Positions 35,401-46,522 of a stretch of 64,000 nucleotides of DNA are shown piece by piece. Position numbers and translations under genes: made by a program. Origin of the DNA: Venturia oleaginea (Eukaryota; Ascomycota; Dothideomycetes; Venturiales; Venturiaceae); the NCBI GenBank assembly GCA_013176395.1, contig JABMLP010000010.1, positions 248,001 through 312,000 of the forward strand, read 5' to 3'. Position 1 is the stretch's first letter; the number at the start of each line of letters is the position of its first letter. Under the pieces are notes generated by a model. It worked only from the letters and a program-made list of their open reading frames with translations. It did no database searches and had not been told where the DNA came from.

Positions 35401-38400
35401 CTTAAAGAATCAGCCGGCCAGAACGAGGAGTCCGTGTCAAAAGGGGGAATTCCACTGCCAGATAGTGTTGCTCCAAAGGCACTCGATGAATCGTCGCCTA
35501 CGATAATCGAGAATGACTCCCAGGACGTGGACGCAAAAAATGAGGCTGGAATCGCGGTGGACGTTAATATCGCCATTCCCTCCGAAGTAGCGCCATCAAA
35601 GGATGAGGCGGGTGAGCTCCAAAATGCAGAGACACGTGTTTGGCGCGCAGATGCAAGTACGGTGGGCCCTAACAGCACATTGACGCCCCACGACGAACAA
35701 GAGGCAGCCTCAACTCCACCGACCGACTGCAGTCCAGAAAAACAAGACACTGCGCAGCCTGAAATAATCGAGTGCAGCCTGGCCACATCTGCGGGCGACT
35801 GTCCTGGGGACACATCAAGCCCTGATCCTGGCCTATCGGTGCAGCTTGCAGCCCAATCTGATATCCCTGTGCTCCCTGTGCAGAATTCTTTGCCCTCGGC
35901 AACTGAACAGTGTAATACCGTCCAGCCGCCCACCGAAATTGACCAAGTATTACCACTAGACAACACTTCCCCGCCGGCTGACTGTAATAGCGGCCTTGCT
36001 ATTGCTGGCATTTCTGCCGTCGAGCCTGAGGCAACCAACTCTGTGGCCGAGCCCGAGGCAACCAACTCTGCTGTCAAGCTTGAGGCAACCAACTCTGCTG
36101 TCGAGCCCGAGGCAACCAATTCTGCCGTCAAGCCTGAGGCAACCAATTCTGCTGTCAAGCCTGAGGCAACCAACCCTGCTGCCGAGCCTGAGGCAACCAA
36201 TTCTGCTGTCGAGCCTGAGGCAACCAACGGCCCTCACGTGCCTGAGGTTTGCAACAACATCGACAAACATCCTGTCGACGCCGAAACAGAAGGAACTGAC
36301 CCGCCTGTCGTCGACTTTGAGCAAACCAAAGCTATGGAGTCCCCAATTTTGGGCCCTATCGCCGAAGATGCTCAAGCTGACGACGTTTGGGCTTCCCTAC
36401 CCAAGAAGGGCAAAAAGGGCAAGAAGGGTACGAAGGCTTCTGGTATAAGCACGCCTGCTATCGACGATGCGCCTACATTGGAACTGGATGGCCCCATCGG
36501 CGACGATACGCCTATTAAAGAGGATGCGTGGACACCGCCGAAAAAAGGCAAAAAGGGCAAAAAGGACAAGAAAGGATCCGGCTTGAGCACTCCTACTGTT
36601 CTCGAACCCCAGACACCAATCGAAGACGGCCTCAGTACATATCTCGAACCAGAAGCTTCTCAAGAGGTTTCGATCGCAGATGAAGAATGGGCTATACCTG
36701 TCAAGAAAGGTAAAAAGGGCAAGAAGGACAAGAAAGGTTCAGGAATCAGCACGCCAGCTGTCCTTGAGACGCAAACACCCATCGAAGAAGAAGTCAGTGT
36801 TGCAGTGATTGCGCCACCCACTGTACCTGAGGATTTTGATGATTGGCCGACCACGGGCAAGAAGGGCAGGAAAACCAAGAAGGGAAAGAAGGGTTCTGGA
36901 GTGGCTACGCCTGCTGTTGTTGTGGAGTCAGAGCCTATCGATCAGGGGGCCACGGCCTTGCCCAACGACGATCTTGCTCTCGATGTTCAGCCCTCCCAAA
37001 TCGAGGAACAGCAATCTCCTGCAATTGAAGCTGAAGATGAAGCCTGGGCACCGCCGCATAATAAAGGCAAGAAAGGAAAGAAGGGCAAGAATGTCATTCC
37101 TGACCAGCCTGCCCCAGTTACCAATGAAGGCCCTGTAAGCGATGCGGAAGCCTTACCATCTGACAACCCTATTCCGTCTGCCGAGGACGATGCCTGGATT
37201 CATTCAACGAAGAAAGGAAAGAAGGGAAAGAAGGGCAAAAAAGATCCCGGTATTCAGACTCCAGTCATCGTAGAGAAACAAACCTCTGTTGATGAGAACT
37301 CGGAGGAGGTCTTACCAAACCCAACGGATCCAGCCGAAGCCGACATTGCCGCAACTCAAGAGGATTCGCCAGCTGTCGAAAGTTGTGACGACTTTGCTGC
37401 ACCAGCGGAGAAGAAGAAGGGAAAGAGAGGAGGTAAGGTAGCTGCTGCTATCGCTGCGCTTGCTGCGGCCACTGCCGGCGCGGCAGTCGCCGAGGATGTC
37501 TCTCCGACGGAAGACGTTGTTAATAAAGAGGCGCCAGCCAGTGAAGATTTGGCTACTGAGGCAGGTATGTCAATATCTATGTCTAACCCGCCGCTCGCTC
37601 GTGGCTTGGTATAGCAAAGTGAACGCGCCAAGCTAATTAAACATCAGACCAACAACCAGAGCCTGAGGCAGTGAGCGGAGACAATGCGAACGAACCAAAA
37701 ACTGCAGAAGCGAACCCTCTCCCAGAGATTGACAGTGAGGACTCTGTGCCACCACCAGAGGTATGCGATTGCTCTCGATTTACTCCCAACACTGCGCTTT
37801 TCTTACTTACGTTCATGGTCTCCAATTCATGGAACCCGACTATTGTGTGCGGTTGTGTATACATTTGCTAACGGTAACATATAGGAAACGCCAGAAATCC
37901 CAGCGGAAAGCGAGACATTGGATGAGGTTGATCTTTCAGCCGATACAGTTCAAGAGCAGGTTGGGCCTGAAGCCTTGGGGGACCCTCCTGGGGAGCCCCA
38001 AGTCTCAGTCGACGACCTCATTGAGAAAGTAGACGAGCCTGAAGTCCCGGAAGTCCCCGAACTCCTTGACGATGTCCCTGAAACAATCAAGGCTGAAGAG
38101 GCTGACCCTGCTGCCATTGAGGAGGAGACCATTGAAGCAGGTATGTCAAAGTCCATGTTATCCTTTAGAGCGTTGTGTGCGACAAAATTGCCAGAATGGT
38201 GAAGGAAGTCCTTGCGCTTTATGTATTCGCTTCGGCGCCCCCAAACTACACGGCATTCGAAGTTACCGCTGGTTTTGAAGTCTCTAGCCTTGAGATCAAT
38301 GGCAATAAAATCCTGGCGATGTTTGGAAATCCAATTGCCAGAATTTCATCACTATCGATCTTAAGTTAGACGTGTTCTTTCCAGATAAAGCTCCCGTCAG

Positions 38401-41400
38401 AAGCTGCTGAATTGGTGACCCTGCTGTGCTTGAGAAATTCTTTGCTCTCTAGAAAGCTATTCAGCATTTTATAGCGCGATTGTGATGGCGACATTGTCAG
38501 TCTTGCGCATATGCTAATCTTGTAAAAAAGCGGACGAACCAGAAAATGGAACTATCGAAGCAGGTATGTTGAAATTCGTCTTTTTGTTCCGTGGCTGGTT
38601 TCTAGGTTGTAATGTGCTTGCGGACCACATTTTCTCTAGCAAAGCACTTCATTCTGTCAATTTTGCGTACTATGCCGCATGGATTTGGGGAAAACCTCTA
38701 CAGTTGGCATGACGTTCTCGACCCCCTATGATTATCTCCATGTCTTGCATATAGTCTCGAACATCAGCGCACGTAGTTTCCAACATCAGCGCATGATTTT
38801 ATGAGCGCTTTCTCAATAGCGAAGATGTGAAGGTATGCTAATTCTTCCCGTAGGCCCAGAAGAAACAGATGAAACCATCCCAATCGAGAGTGCCGAGCCT
38901 GGGGTCGACCAGGAATTAGAGAGTCCACCAGAAGAGCCAGATATCTCGCCAGGCGAACAACAAACTCCGCAAGACGATTCTGGAACCCCACAAGATGAGC
39001 CTGAGGTCCCGAAATCCGAAGAGATCGTTCCCGATGCTCCCGAAGTGCCTTTGGAATCAGAGGAAAGCCCACCTGGAGATGGCGATGAAAAAATCGACGA
39101 TAGCTCACCACCTTCACCACCGCCAGAAGAACCGATTGACGACCAGCCCGAGCAAGCGCAAGAGATCGCTGATCCCGAGCCCGAGGCGCAGCAAGATATC
39201 GTCGAACCCGAGCAATCGCAAGAGATTGCCGCTCCCGATCCCGAAGCGCAAGATATCGTCAAGCCTGAGCAAGAAATCACTGGGCCCGAGCCCGAAGCGC
39301 AAGATATCGTCCAGCCTGAGCAAGAAATCACTGAGCTCGAGCCCGAAGCGCAAGATATCGTACAGCCTGAGCAAGAAATCACTGAGGCCGAACCCGAAGC
39401 GCAAGATATCGCCCAGCCTGAGCAAGAAATCACTGAGGCCGAGCCCGAAGCGCAAGATATCGTCAAGCCTGAGCAAGAAATCACTGGGCCCGAGCCCGAG
39501 CCCGAAGCGCAAGATATCGTCCAGCCTGAGCAAGAAATCACCGGGCCCGAGCCCAAAGCGCAAGATATCGTCCAGCCTGAGCAAGAAATCACCGGGCTCG
39601 AGCCCGAAGCGCAAGATATCGTCCAGCCTGAGCAAGAAATCACTGAGGCCGAGCCTGAAGCGCAAGATATCGTCCAACCTGAGCAAGAAATCACTGGGCC
39701 CGAGCCCGAAGCGCAAGATATCGTCCAGCCTGAGCAAGAAATCACTGGGCCCGAGCCCGAAGCGCAAGATATCGTCCAGCCTGAGCAAGAAATCACTGAG
39801 GCCGAGCCCGAAGCGCAAGATATCGTTCAGCCTGAGCAAGAAATCGCTGAGCCCGAACTAGAGATCGCAGAGAAAGCCGTGGCTGAGGTCCAAGAAGAAT
39901 TCATTGAGGAACCAGCTGTCGTACCTGGTAAGTCTTGATTTCCTTACCCTATCGCAGTTTGGATCGAGAAACCTCGATACAGCTTTATGCCGATTAGCGA
40001 GTATAGCGCAGTGCACAAGTACAGCGTAGCGCAGTATTGCACGTTGTTCCTCAATAACGAGACCCGATAAAGTCAATCCTTCAACTCTAGGTTGATGTCG
40101 CAAAATTCTGGAAGACCGGTCTCTCAAGATTCACAGAACTTTGCTATACCAATCTAGATTTGACGGTAAGAATAACCAGGTAGTCTCGTCATATCATGCA
40201 CGCCACGAATAAGCCTACATTGTTGCAAGCCGCTCAAATCAAGATCGCTGTTGGTAAGTTTCTGGTAATATCCTATTTTCGATGGAGCCAGAAACATATC
40301 TACTTTTATCTCGAATTGACGAATTGCTTGTCAAATACGACATTTGTCGTACAGAGACAGAAGTGGGCATGAATTAACGAGGCTGCTTTGATAATATCTC
40401 GCTCAGAGCTTGGAAATAAAGATGTATCGCGGTCCTCCTATATTGGATATCTAGCCTCGCGTGGCCCCGCTATACACAGTACGTCTATACTGACTTTGTT
40501 TTAGAACAACCTTCTATCGAGGAACCTGCTAGCGAATCTACCGAAACGCCTGTTATCGAAGAGGCTATTGTCGATGGGCCTACTATCGATGAACCTGTGG
40601 CTGTGGAAACTATCGTCGAACAGCCAGCTATTGAGGACGTCGCCATTGAGAAATCAGAGGAGATCCCAGGCGAGGCCCCTGTCGAGAATTCCCCAGATGA
40701 TGCCCCCGAACAGCCAGGCATTGAGGACATCGTCATTGAGGAAGCAGAGAAAGCCCCTGTCGAGAATTTCCTAGATGATGCCTCCGAACAGCCAGTCATT
40801 GAGAAAGTAGAGGAGGCCCCTGTCGAGGGCTCTGTCGAGAATTCCCCAGATGATGCCCCCGAACAGCTAAGCATTGAGGACATCGTTTTTGAGAAAGCAG
40901 AGGAGGTCCCTGTCGAGAATTTCCTAGATGATGCCCCCGAACAGCCAGGCATTGAGGACATCGTCATTGAGAAAGCAGAGGAAGCCCCAGGCGAGGCCCC
41001 CGAACAGCCAGTCATTGAGAAAGCAGAGGAGACCCCTGTCGAGGTCCCAGCCGTCGAACAGCCAGTAGATGCTCCCCAACAGCCAGGCATTGAGGACATC
41101 GTCATTGAGAAAGCAGAGGAAGCCCCAGGCGAGGCCCCCGAACAGCCAGTCATTGAGAAAGCAGAGGAGACCCCTGTCGAGGTCCCAGCCGTCGAACAGC
41201 CAGTAGATGCTCCCCAACAGCCAGGCATTGAGGACATCGTCATTGAGAAAGCAGAGGAAGCCCCAGGCGAGGCCCCCGAACAGCCAGTCATTGAGAAAGC
41301 AGAGGAGACCCCTGTCGAGGTCCCAGCCGTCGAACAGCCAGTAGATGCTCCCCAACAGCCAGGCATTGAGGACATCGTCATTGAGAAAGCAGAGGAGGCC

Positions 41401-43482
41401 CTAGGCGAGGCCCCCGAACAGCCAGTCATTGAGAAAGCAGAGGAGACCCCTGTCGAGGTCCCAGTCGTCGGACAGCCAGAAGATGCTCCCCAACAGCCAG
41501 CCATCGAGGATCCTGCAATCGAGCAAGCAGAGGAGGTCCCAGTCGAGGTCCCAGTCGTCGGACAGCCAGAAGATGCTCCCCAAGAGCCAGCCATCGAGGA
41601 TCCCGCAATCGAGCAAGCAGAGGAGACCCCAAGCGATGGTCCCGTGGCCGAACAACCCGAGATTCCTGCCGACGAGCCCGAAAGCCTCCCAGCTGACCTT
41701 CAAGCCCCAGAGGAGCCTGCAGAACAGACAGTCGAAGAACCGCCAGTCGAAGCGGACATCGCTGTCCAGGACCATCCAGAACCGGCACAGCAAGTCGAGA
41801 AACAAGCACATGAAGCTGTCGACGCCGTACCGGCCGTCATCCCAGCAACTGCAGATCCAAACAAGCCAAGTCACCAACGAAGACGTCGCTCGACTTTAAT
41901 ACGTGAGCGTCCCGGTACTTCGAGTGCTAGTCCGAAGACTGGCAGTCCCAAGGTTGCCAGTGCAACAAGATCAGGTGGCAGTAGTAAAAAGAAGGAGCCA
42001 CCACCCTCCGTCGGTATTTTCGGTGGCCTTTTGAGAGGGGGTGGTGGGAATGCGAGCAAAGACAAGGAAAAGGTGAAAACTCGGGCGAGATCTGGTTCTG
42101 CTTCACAAACAGCAGCCCAATTGAAGGCCAAAGCTATGGAGAAGTCAGTCGAAGAAGACGAGGTAAGAAGATTGCGACACGAGGCTAGGAGAGCAGAGAA
42201 GAAGAGACGGGAAGAGGAAGAAGCTGCAACGATAGCAGCGGAAGCAGAGTCGGAGAGGTTAAGAGAAGAAGAAGCGAGGAAGTTGAGACATGAAGCTAAG
42301 AAGGCAGAGAGAAAGAGACGGGAGCAAGTAGCTGCTGCTGCTGCCGCTGCCGAAGCCGAGGCCGAAGCTGCGAGAGCAAGGCAAGTGGAAGAGAGCGAGA
42401 GGAAGAGGCGACGCGAGAGACGCGCATCTAGAAAGGTCGAGGGCGGTAGTTCGAGCAAAGGCAAGAGACGGGAGAGCAGTCGGGGTGAAGAGACATCCTC
42501 TCGAGGTCAAAGGGAAAGGAGAGGGGAATCAGCCAGCGATGAAGCTAACAAGCCTGTCGTGGACGAAGAAAAGATCAGGAGACGTAGGGAGAGGCATGCG
42601 CGTGAGGCAGCACGACGCCAAGCTGAAGAGGAGGATGAGGAGAAAGAGGGGGCTCTCAAAACTGCGAAATTGGCAGCCCTCGAAGCCAGAGAAAGAGAAA
42701 AAGAGGAAACACCAGTTAGACTCAGGGATTACGGTCGAAGGGCCACGGATCGTGCTGAGCGCAGTCGCGAAATTCCTGCTCCCAAGCCAGGCCTATTGAG
42801 ATCAATGACAACAGCTTCAGGAAGTGGCAATCGAACTTCGTTCTTTGGAGGCCTGCTGGGCTCTGCAAAGAAAGAAGCTCCGCCTCCACCTCCCATCAAA
42901 CGTAGGGACACGGTGAGCAGAGATGACCGCAGTTCCTCCAAGAAAGAATCGTCGCCGCCTCCATTGAAGCGCCGTGACACTCTGGGCAGAGATGATCGCG
43001 ACCGCGGTGACCGTGATCGTTCACGACGTCAACGAACTCCAAGTGAGGAAGATGCACATCAGCGACGAAAGATTGAGCGACGCCGTGAACGTGCATTGCG
43101 AGATCTAGAGGGTGGACCTGTAGGTGGCCGCTCAAGGGATGCCCCAATACCATTCGAAGAAGAACCTACCCCGCCACCACCCGTCGAAGAGGTCCCCGAA
43201 ACTCCAAACTCCGAAGGAAGATCAGAGCCTAGGGAAAGGCCAAAGTCTCGTCGACACGAAAGCGAACGTCACAATCGACGTAGCCGTGCTGTTCCTGCCG
43301 AGGGCGAGCGACCACGTACAAGCCGTGTGGAAAGTGATAGACCCAAGACCAGTCGACGGGAAAGCCGTCGCGAAGATGATGCACCCCGTCGACGCAGTCG
43401 AGGAGAGAGAGAGAAGGAGAAGGAGAAACCATCGAGTGGGTTTGGTTTGTTTGGCGGGTTGAAGAGAGCACTTGTCAAGTGA
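32462..43482 (+). CDS. Giant acidic, Pro-rich repeat protein, 3037 residues
   Basis: Nine exons join in phase: 32462-32909, 32966-33228, 33302-34433, 34748-37564, 37648-37760, 37885-38140, 38531-38563, 38854-39927, 40505-43482. The protein starts MGLWGILNPHFNDPRKDAK, has SESE and polyacidic tracts, two polyproline tracts, a Lys-rich part, then blocks of tandem repeats described separately. Six copies of a W-x-(2-5)-KKGKKGKK motif with S/T-P lie in exon 4. The C-terminal ~500 residues are basic, charged and coiled-coil-like (RRLRHEARRAEKKRREEEE and relatives), with three FGGL motifs (VGIFGGLLRGG, SFFGGLLGSAKK, FGLFGGLKRAL), the last at the C-terminus. It resembles fungal proteins annotated as involucrin-repeat proteins, some of which (Leashin/Lah) tether Woronin bodies; that link is inference. 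The exon 2 donor and the 577-base last intron are the least certain parts. It could be two genes. Confidence 0.7.
33013..33102 (+). repeat. 18-base coding repeat, five units
   Basis: GATGCTCAAGGTTCTCAA repeated five times (period 18), encoding DAQGSQ units in exon 2 of the giant gene. It is followed directly by a polyproline tract. Confidence 0.9.
36016..36231 (+). repeat. 27-base coding repeat, eight units
   Basis: Eight units of GCTGTCGAGCCTGAGGCAAC plus seven bases, encoding variants of AVEPEATNS in exon 4. Units differ at a few positions (Glu/Lys swaps), so the array has aged since duplication. Confidence 0.9.
36388..37245 (+). repeat. Six degenerate W/KKGKKGKK protein repeats
   Basis: Six modules of about 50-70 residues in exon 4 share a Trp, a KKGKKGKK-like basic run and a following G-(I/L/V)-x-TP motif, separated by acidic/Pro-rich linkers. 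Conservation at protein rather than DNA level suggests selection on the module. Confidence 0.85.
39246..39863 (+). repeat. 51-base coding minisatellite, twelve units
   Basis: Twelve units of 17 codons encoding AQDIVQPEQEITGPEPE variants. One unit (fifth) is two codons longer. DNA identity between units is high, so recent unequal exchange or slippage is likely. Confidence 0.92.
40945..41496 (+). repeat. 138-base coding minisatellite, four units
   Basis: Units start at 40945, 41083, 41221 and 41359. Each encodes 46 residues beginning PGIEDIVIEKAEEAPGEAPE. The first three are nearly identical in DNA; the fourth diverges at its end and is followed by related degenerate units. Confidence 0.92.
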
Positions 43483-44028
43483 TGAGAAGGCTGTTTATAT
43501 ATATGATTGATTGATTTTCGAAGAGATAATGGTTACTTTGTACAGATTGAGCGATTGATTGGATTGGATTGGATTGGGTGCAACGCAACTCCTCTTTGTT
43601 TTTTTGTCTTGGGTTTTTGGATATCATTGGTGTTGTTGCAGCGAATTTACAAGCAAGCGCGGCGTCTGGGTTTCTTTTGAGTCATTGCATTTCATTATGG
43701 TGGTGGCATGAATTTGTACGATGATGGGGATGAGATACCATTAGTATGACTTGATGTAAAATTGTACGAATTATGGGTTGAGCATCGTTGACTATTCTTA
43801 TTGTTCATAATGTTGGGCAGTATATCGAGAGAGTCGGTATCGTGATATTACATACGCATTGATCAAGATTGGACAACATATCTTACTCTTCTAGCTTCCT
43901 TGTCCTTTTCTCTTCCTTTCCTCCCTCCACATAGATCGCTTACGGAATGTAACGGTTAATTCTTGTGTCCCAAGCACCAAATCGTCGATACATTTCTAGA
44001 ACGTTATATAGCAAAACCTAGCAATTTA
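43483..44028. other. 3' flank of the giant gene
   Basis: No gene seen. It contains short GATTG repeats near 43506-43576 and T-rich sequence, and ends at the TA of the MITE at 44029. Confidence 0.5.
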
Positions 44029-44433
44029 TAGACTCCGATTCCACGACTAAATCCCGCCGTACGCACCCCGCCTGAATATAGAGGGTACCCTCTAGGAGTG
44101 AGTTACTGAGTCAACCGTCTAAGGGTATGGTCCAAACTCTCAAAGTGCCCTAAAGCTTTAAACGGCCAAATAATCATCGCTATAAGTACAATACAATTTA
44201 TCCTATAGTATTATTCATCGCTGCTTCTCTTACCGTATATGATTGGTTTTACTATATTACTAGTTACACTAGGTACGGTCGTACGAGAATTAGGTTATAG
44301 GAATTCCGTTAGTCTATATAGGCTCTTCCGCATCTACAGCCCTTAGACGGTTGACTCAGTAAATCCTAGAGGGTACCCTCTACATCTAGGCGGGGTATAT
44401 ACAGCGGGTATTTAGTCGTGAAATCGGAGTCTA
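44029..44433. mobile_element. 405-base MITE with ~95-base inverted repeats
   Basis: TA at 44029-44030 and 44432-44433 flank arms starting GACTCCGATT. The left arm (to about 44127) and right arm (from about 44339) share CACGACTAAAT, the palindrome GAGGGTACCCTC and ACTGAGTCAACCGTCTAAGG. The centre is AT-rich with no coding capacity. TA flanks suggest mobilisation by a Tc1/mariner-type transposase; the ends differ from those of P1-P4. Confidence 0.85.
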
Positions 44434-44626
44434 CAGATTACTCTCCTCATTTGTATTGAAGTGTTGAAGGGGAGCGGACTCACCGCACCCGATGCACTTC
44501 TATTGAGTACTACGTCTTACATTTACTAGTCTTCGTGATCTTTCATTTATGCCGTCTTCGCGTTTATACATTCCAAGCATTGATCCCCATGTCGATCCCA
44601 AAACAAATTTTCTTAGATCCAAGATT

Positions 44627-45675
44627 TTATCTCTTTTCTTTCGACTCAGTTGTATTATTATTCACATCTTCGGCAGCCTTGGCGATCTTGACCTTCGCAT
44701 CCGCCTCTTTTTCGTCAGCTTCTGCCGTATCTGCTTTCTCCTTTTCAATCTTTGCTTCTTCTGCCTTTGAGATGGCAGCTTCGACTTGCTCCACTGCTCT
44801 CTCAATCTCGACTTCCATTTCAGGAAGCTTAAATTCCTCGGCTAGGATCTTGCCGTTCCATCTCTGTAACAGCATTACATCCTTCTCGCCTTTATTACCT
44901 TTCGTCTCGATGATTTTCGAGACGTGTGCGATTTGTTCTGGAGTTGGAGGAGATGCTTCGCGCGATTTCGCGCGTGTGGGGTGGAGAAAACCGGCTGTGT
45001 AGAGATTATCTAGGACGGACGAGGATTTGGGGTTGAGGAGAGAGGGACTTTTGGTCAGGAATTCGAGGTGTTTTGAGCCATTGAGTGCTGCACACAAGCA
45101 AATTAGCCAAATTTTACTAAGATTATGAAATCACAAATGAACCTACCTCTCCAATGACTCCACCCTCTAAATACCATGTAAAAGAACGGAATGTTAGGTA
45201 CAATAGGCACCAACATAAACGGCGCCGTGAGCGGCGAAAGCCCCAGACTCCAGATCATCTTACTCTTGTGCAACGCTTGCCTCTCCGTAGCCAGTCTCTT
45301 CAACGTCCCCATCACCCTTCCCTCCTTCAAATACATGCCAGGAAACAGTACTTCGACTTTTCCCTTCCCACCTTTGACCACCCAATCCTCCAACTCTTCC
45401 CTCCTCTCCCCACTCAAAGCAGGTATACTCTTCAATCCCCATTCTTCGTATGGTATCTGTCGCAACACCATGTTTCCATAATTTGTAAGGTGTTTCTTCC
45501 ATCCTGATTCAGCCTTTTCAAAATCGGCCCAGGTGTCTGCTGCTTTTGTTGTTATGCGATCTAGAATTGGCGGTTTTTGGCCTGGTGCGAGGTTGGCGGC
45601 AGCATTTTGGATCGTGTTTTTGTCGCAATAGATTAGGGTGCGGCGCGTGGAGATGGGGAGGAGGAAGAGACGCAT
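44627..45675 (-). CDS. Mitochondrial K+/H+ exchange-related protein
   Basis: Two exons, 45147-45675 and 44627-45087, phase 1, total 329 residues. ATG at 45675 gives MRLFLLPISTRRTLIYCDKN, the conserved start of the Mit_KHE1 family (yeast YDL183C type), needed for mitochondrial potassium/proton exchange. Further family features are WADFEKAESGWKKHLTNYGN, the PYEEWGLKSIPAL segment and a hydrophobic segment PLTAPFMLVPIVPNIPFFYM. The C-terminal ~90 residues are a Glu/Lys/Ala coiled coil (VEQVEAAISKAEEAKIEKEK). It probably sits in the inner mitochondrial membrane. An upstream in-frame ATG at 45756 is not conserved. Confidence 0.88.
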
Positions 45676-46522
45676 TGAGAAGGCGAAACTGAAATGAAGG
45701 ACGTAGGAAGTGATTTCAGAGAGCTTGGGCGTTGGGTAGCAGATATTGAGTCGCAAATAGCTATCTGGACATTTTGCCGGTAGATTAATTGATATGCGAT
45801 TGGAGTGATTTTGAGTGGGAGATTGACTATTCTTGGTCTTTTCTTATCAGCTATTGCAGTAATAGGAGAAATAGAAGCCAATAACTGAATGATGGAGGCG
45901 CGAGAAGGTCGATAGATGCAGGACAAAGATTATTGTCCACGATCAAAAGTCACACAGCCACTATGAGGTAATGTGGCTGAGGGTTCGAGGAACGCACTAC
46001 CCGCAATTCAGCTCGGAGAACTTCCCTCGAGCCATCGAACCTCAGCACGTTCAGCCTTCTACAGCCTCATTACTTGAATTCAAATAGAGCCATAGCTGTT
46101 CTTCTCGGGTTAAGCAATCGATCTGGCATCGCAGTGGCCTCTATTCCGAATGATGTAATCTGCTCGGAAGTTGGAAAGAGAGACAAGCCGAGCTATTAGA
46201 ACTGCAGATGCTAGGCACTATACTGAAAATAGGCATGTTAAGCTGTGAGAACAAGTCGGAAGGAATCACTGACGCAGTACAGAAAACAGTTTCTAGAACG
46301 CATTGCTCAGATCGAGATTCCACACATACGCCCGGTAAAATGATAAGAATGGCCCGCGGACCAACATCAGCACGTCTTGATTCAAAATGATACAAATCTG
46401 GTATATGATAATGCCCACAAACGCCCATTTCCAAGCGCTATGCAGCATAAATCCAGTGCTTCCGTCCTTCCTGACATCTTCGTAAACATCTCAAATTCTC
46501 GTGCCCCTCTTGCATAAGGTAT
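45676..46522. other. Spacer between two minus-strand genes
   Basis: No gene supported. It holds the upstream region of the K+/H+ exchange gene and the 3' region of AVL9. Minus-strand frames at 45633-45926 and 46141-46434 lack motifs. Confidence 0.45.

Noticed and set aside
38813..39861. Long repetitive open frames on the minus strand and in other frames of the 51-base array
   Set aside because: Period-51 repeats stay open in several frames by composition; only the frame joining in phase with the neighbouring exons is used.
33012..41500. CRISPR-like arrays
   Set aside because: The repeats are contiguous without spacers, lie in a eukaryotic coding gene and encode acidic peptides.
40485..41594. 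369-codon minus-strand frame of Ser/Gly/Thr repeats
   Set aside because: It is the antisense reading of the 138-base coding array.
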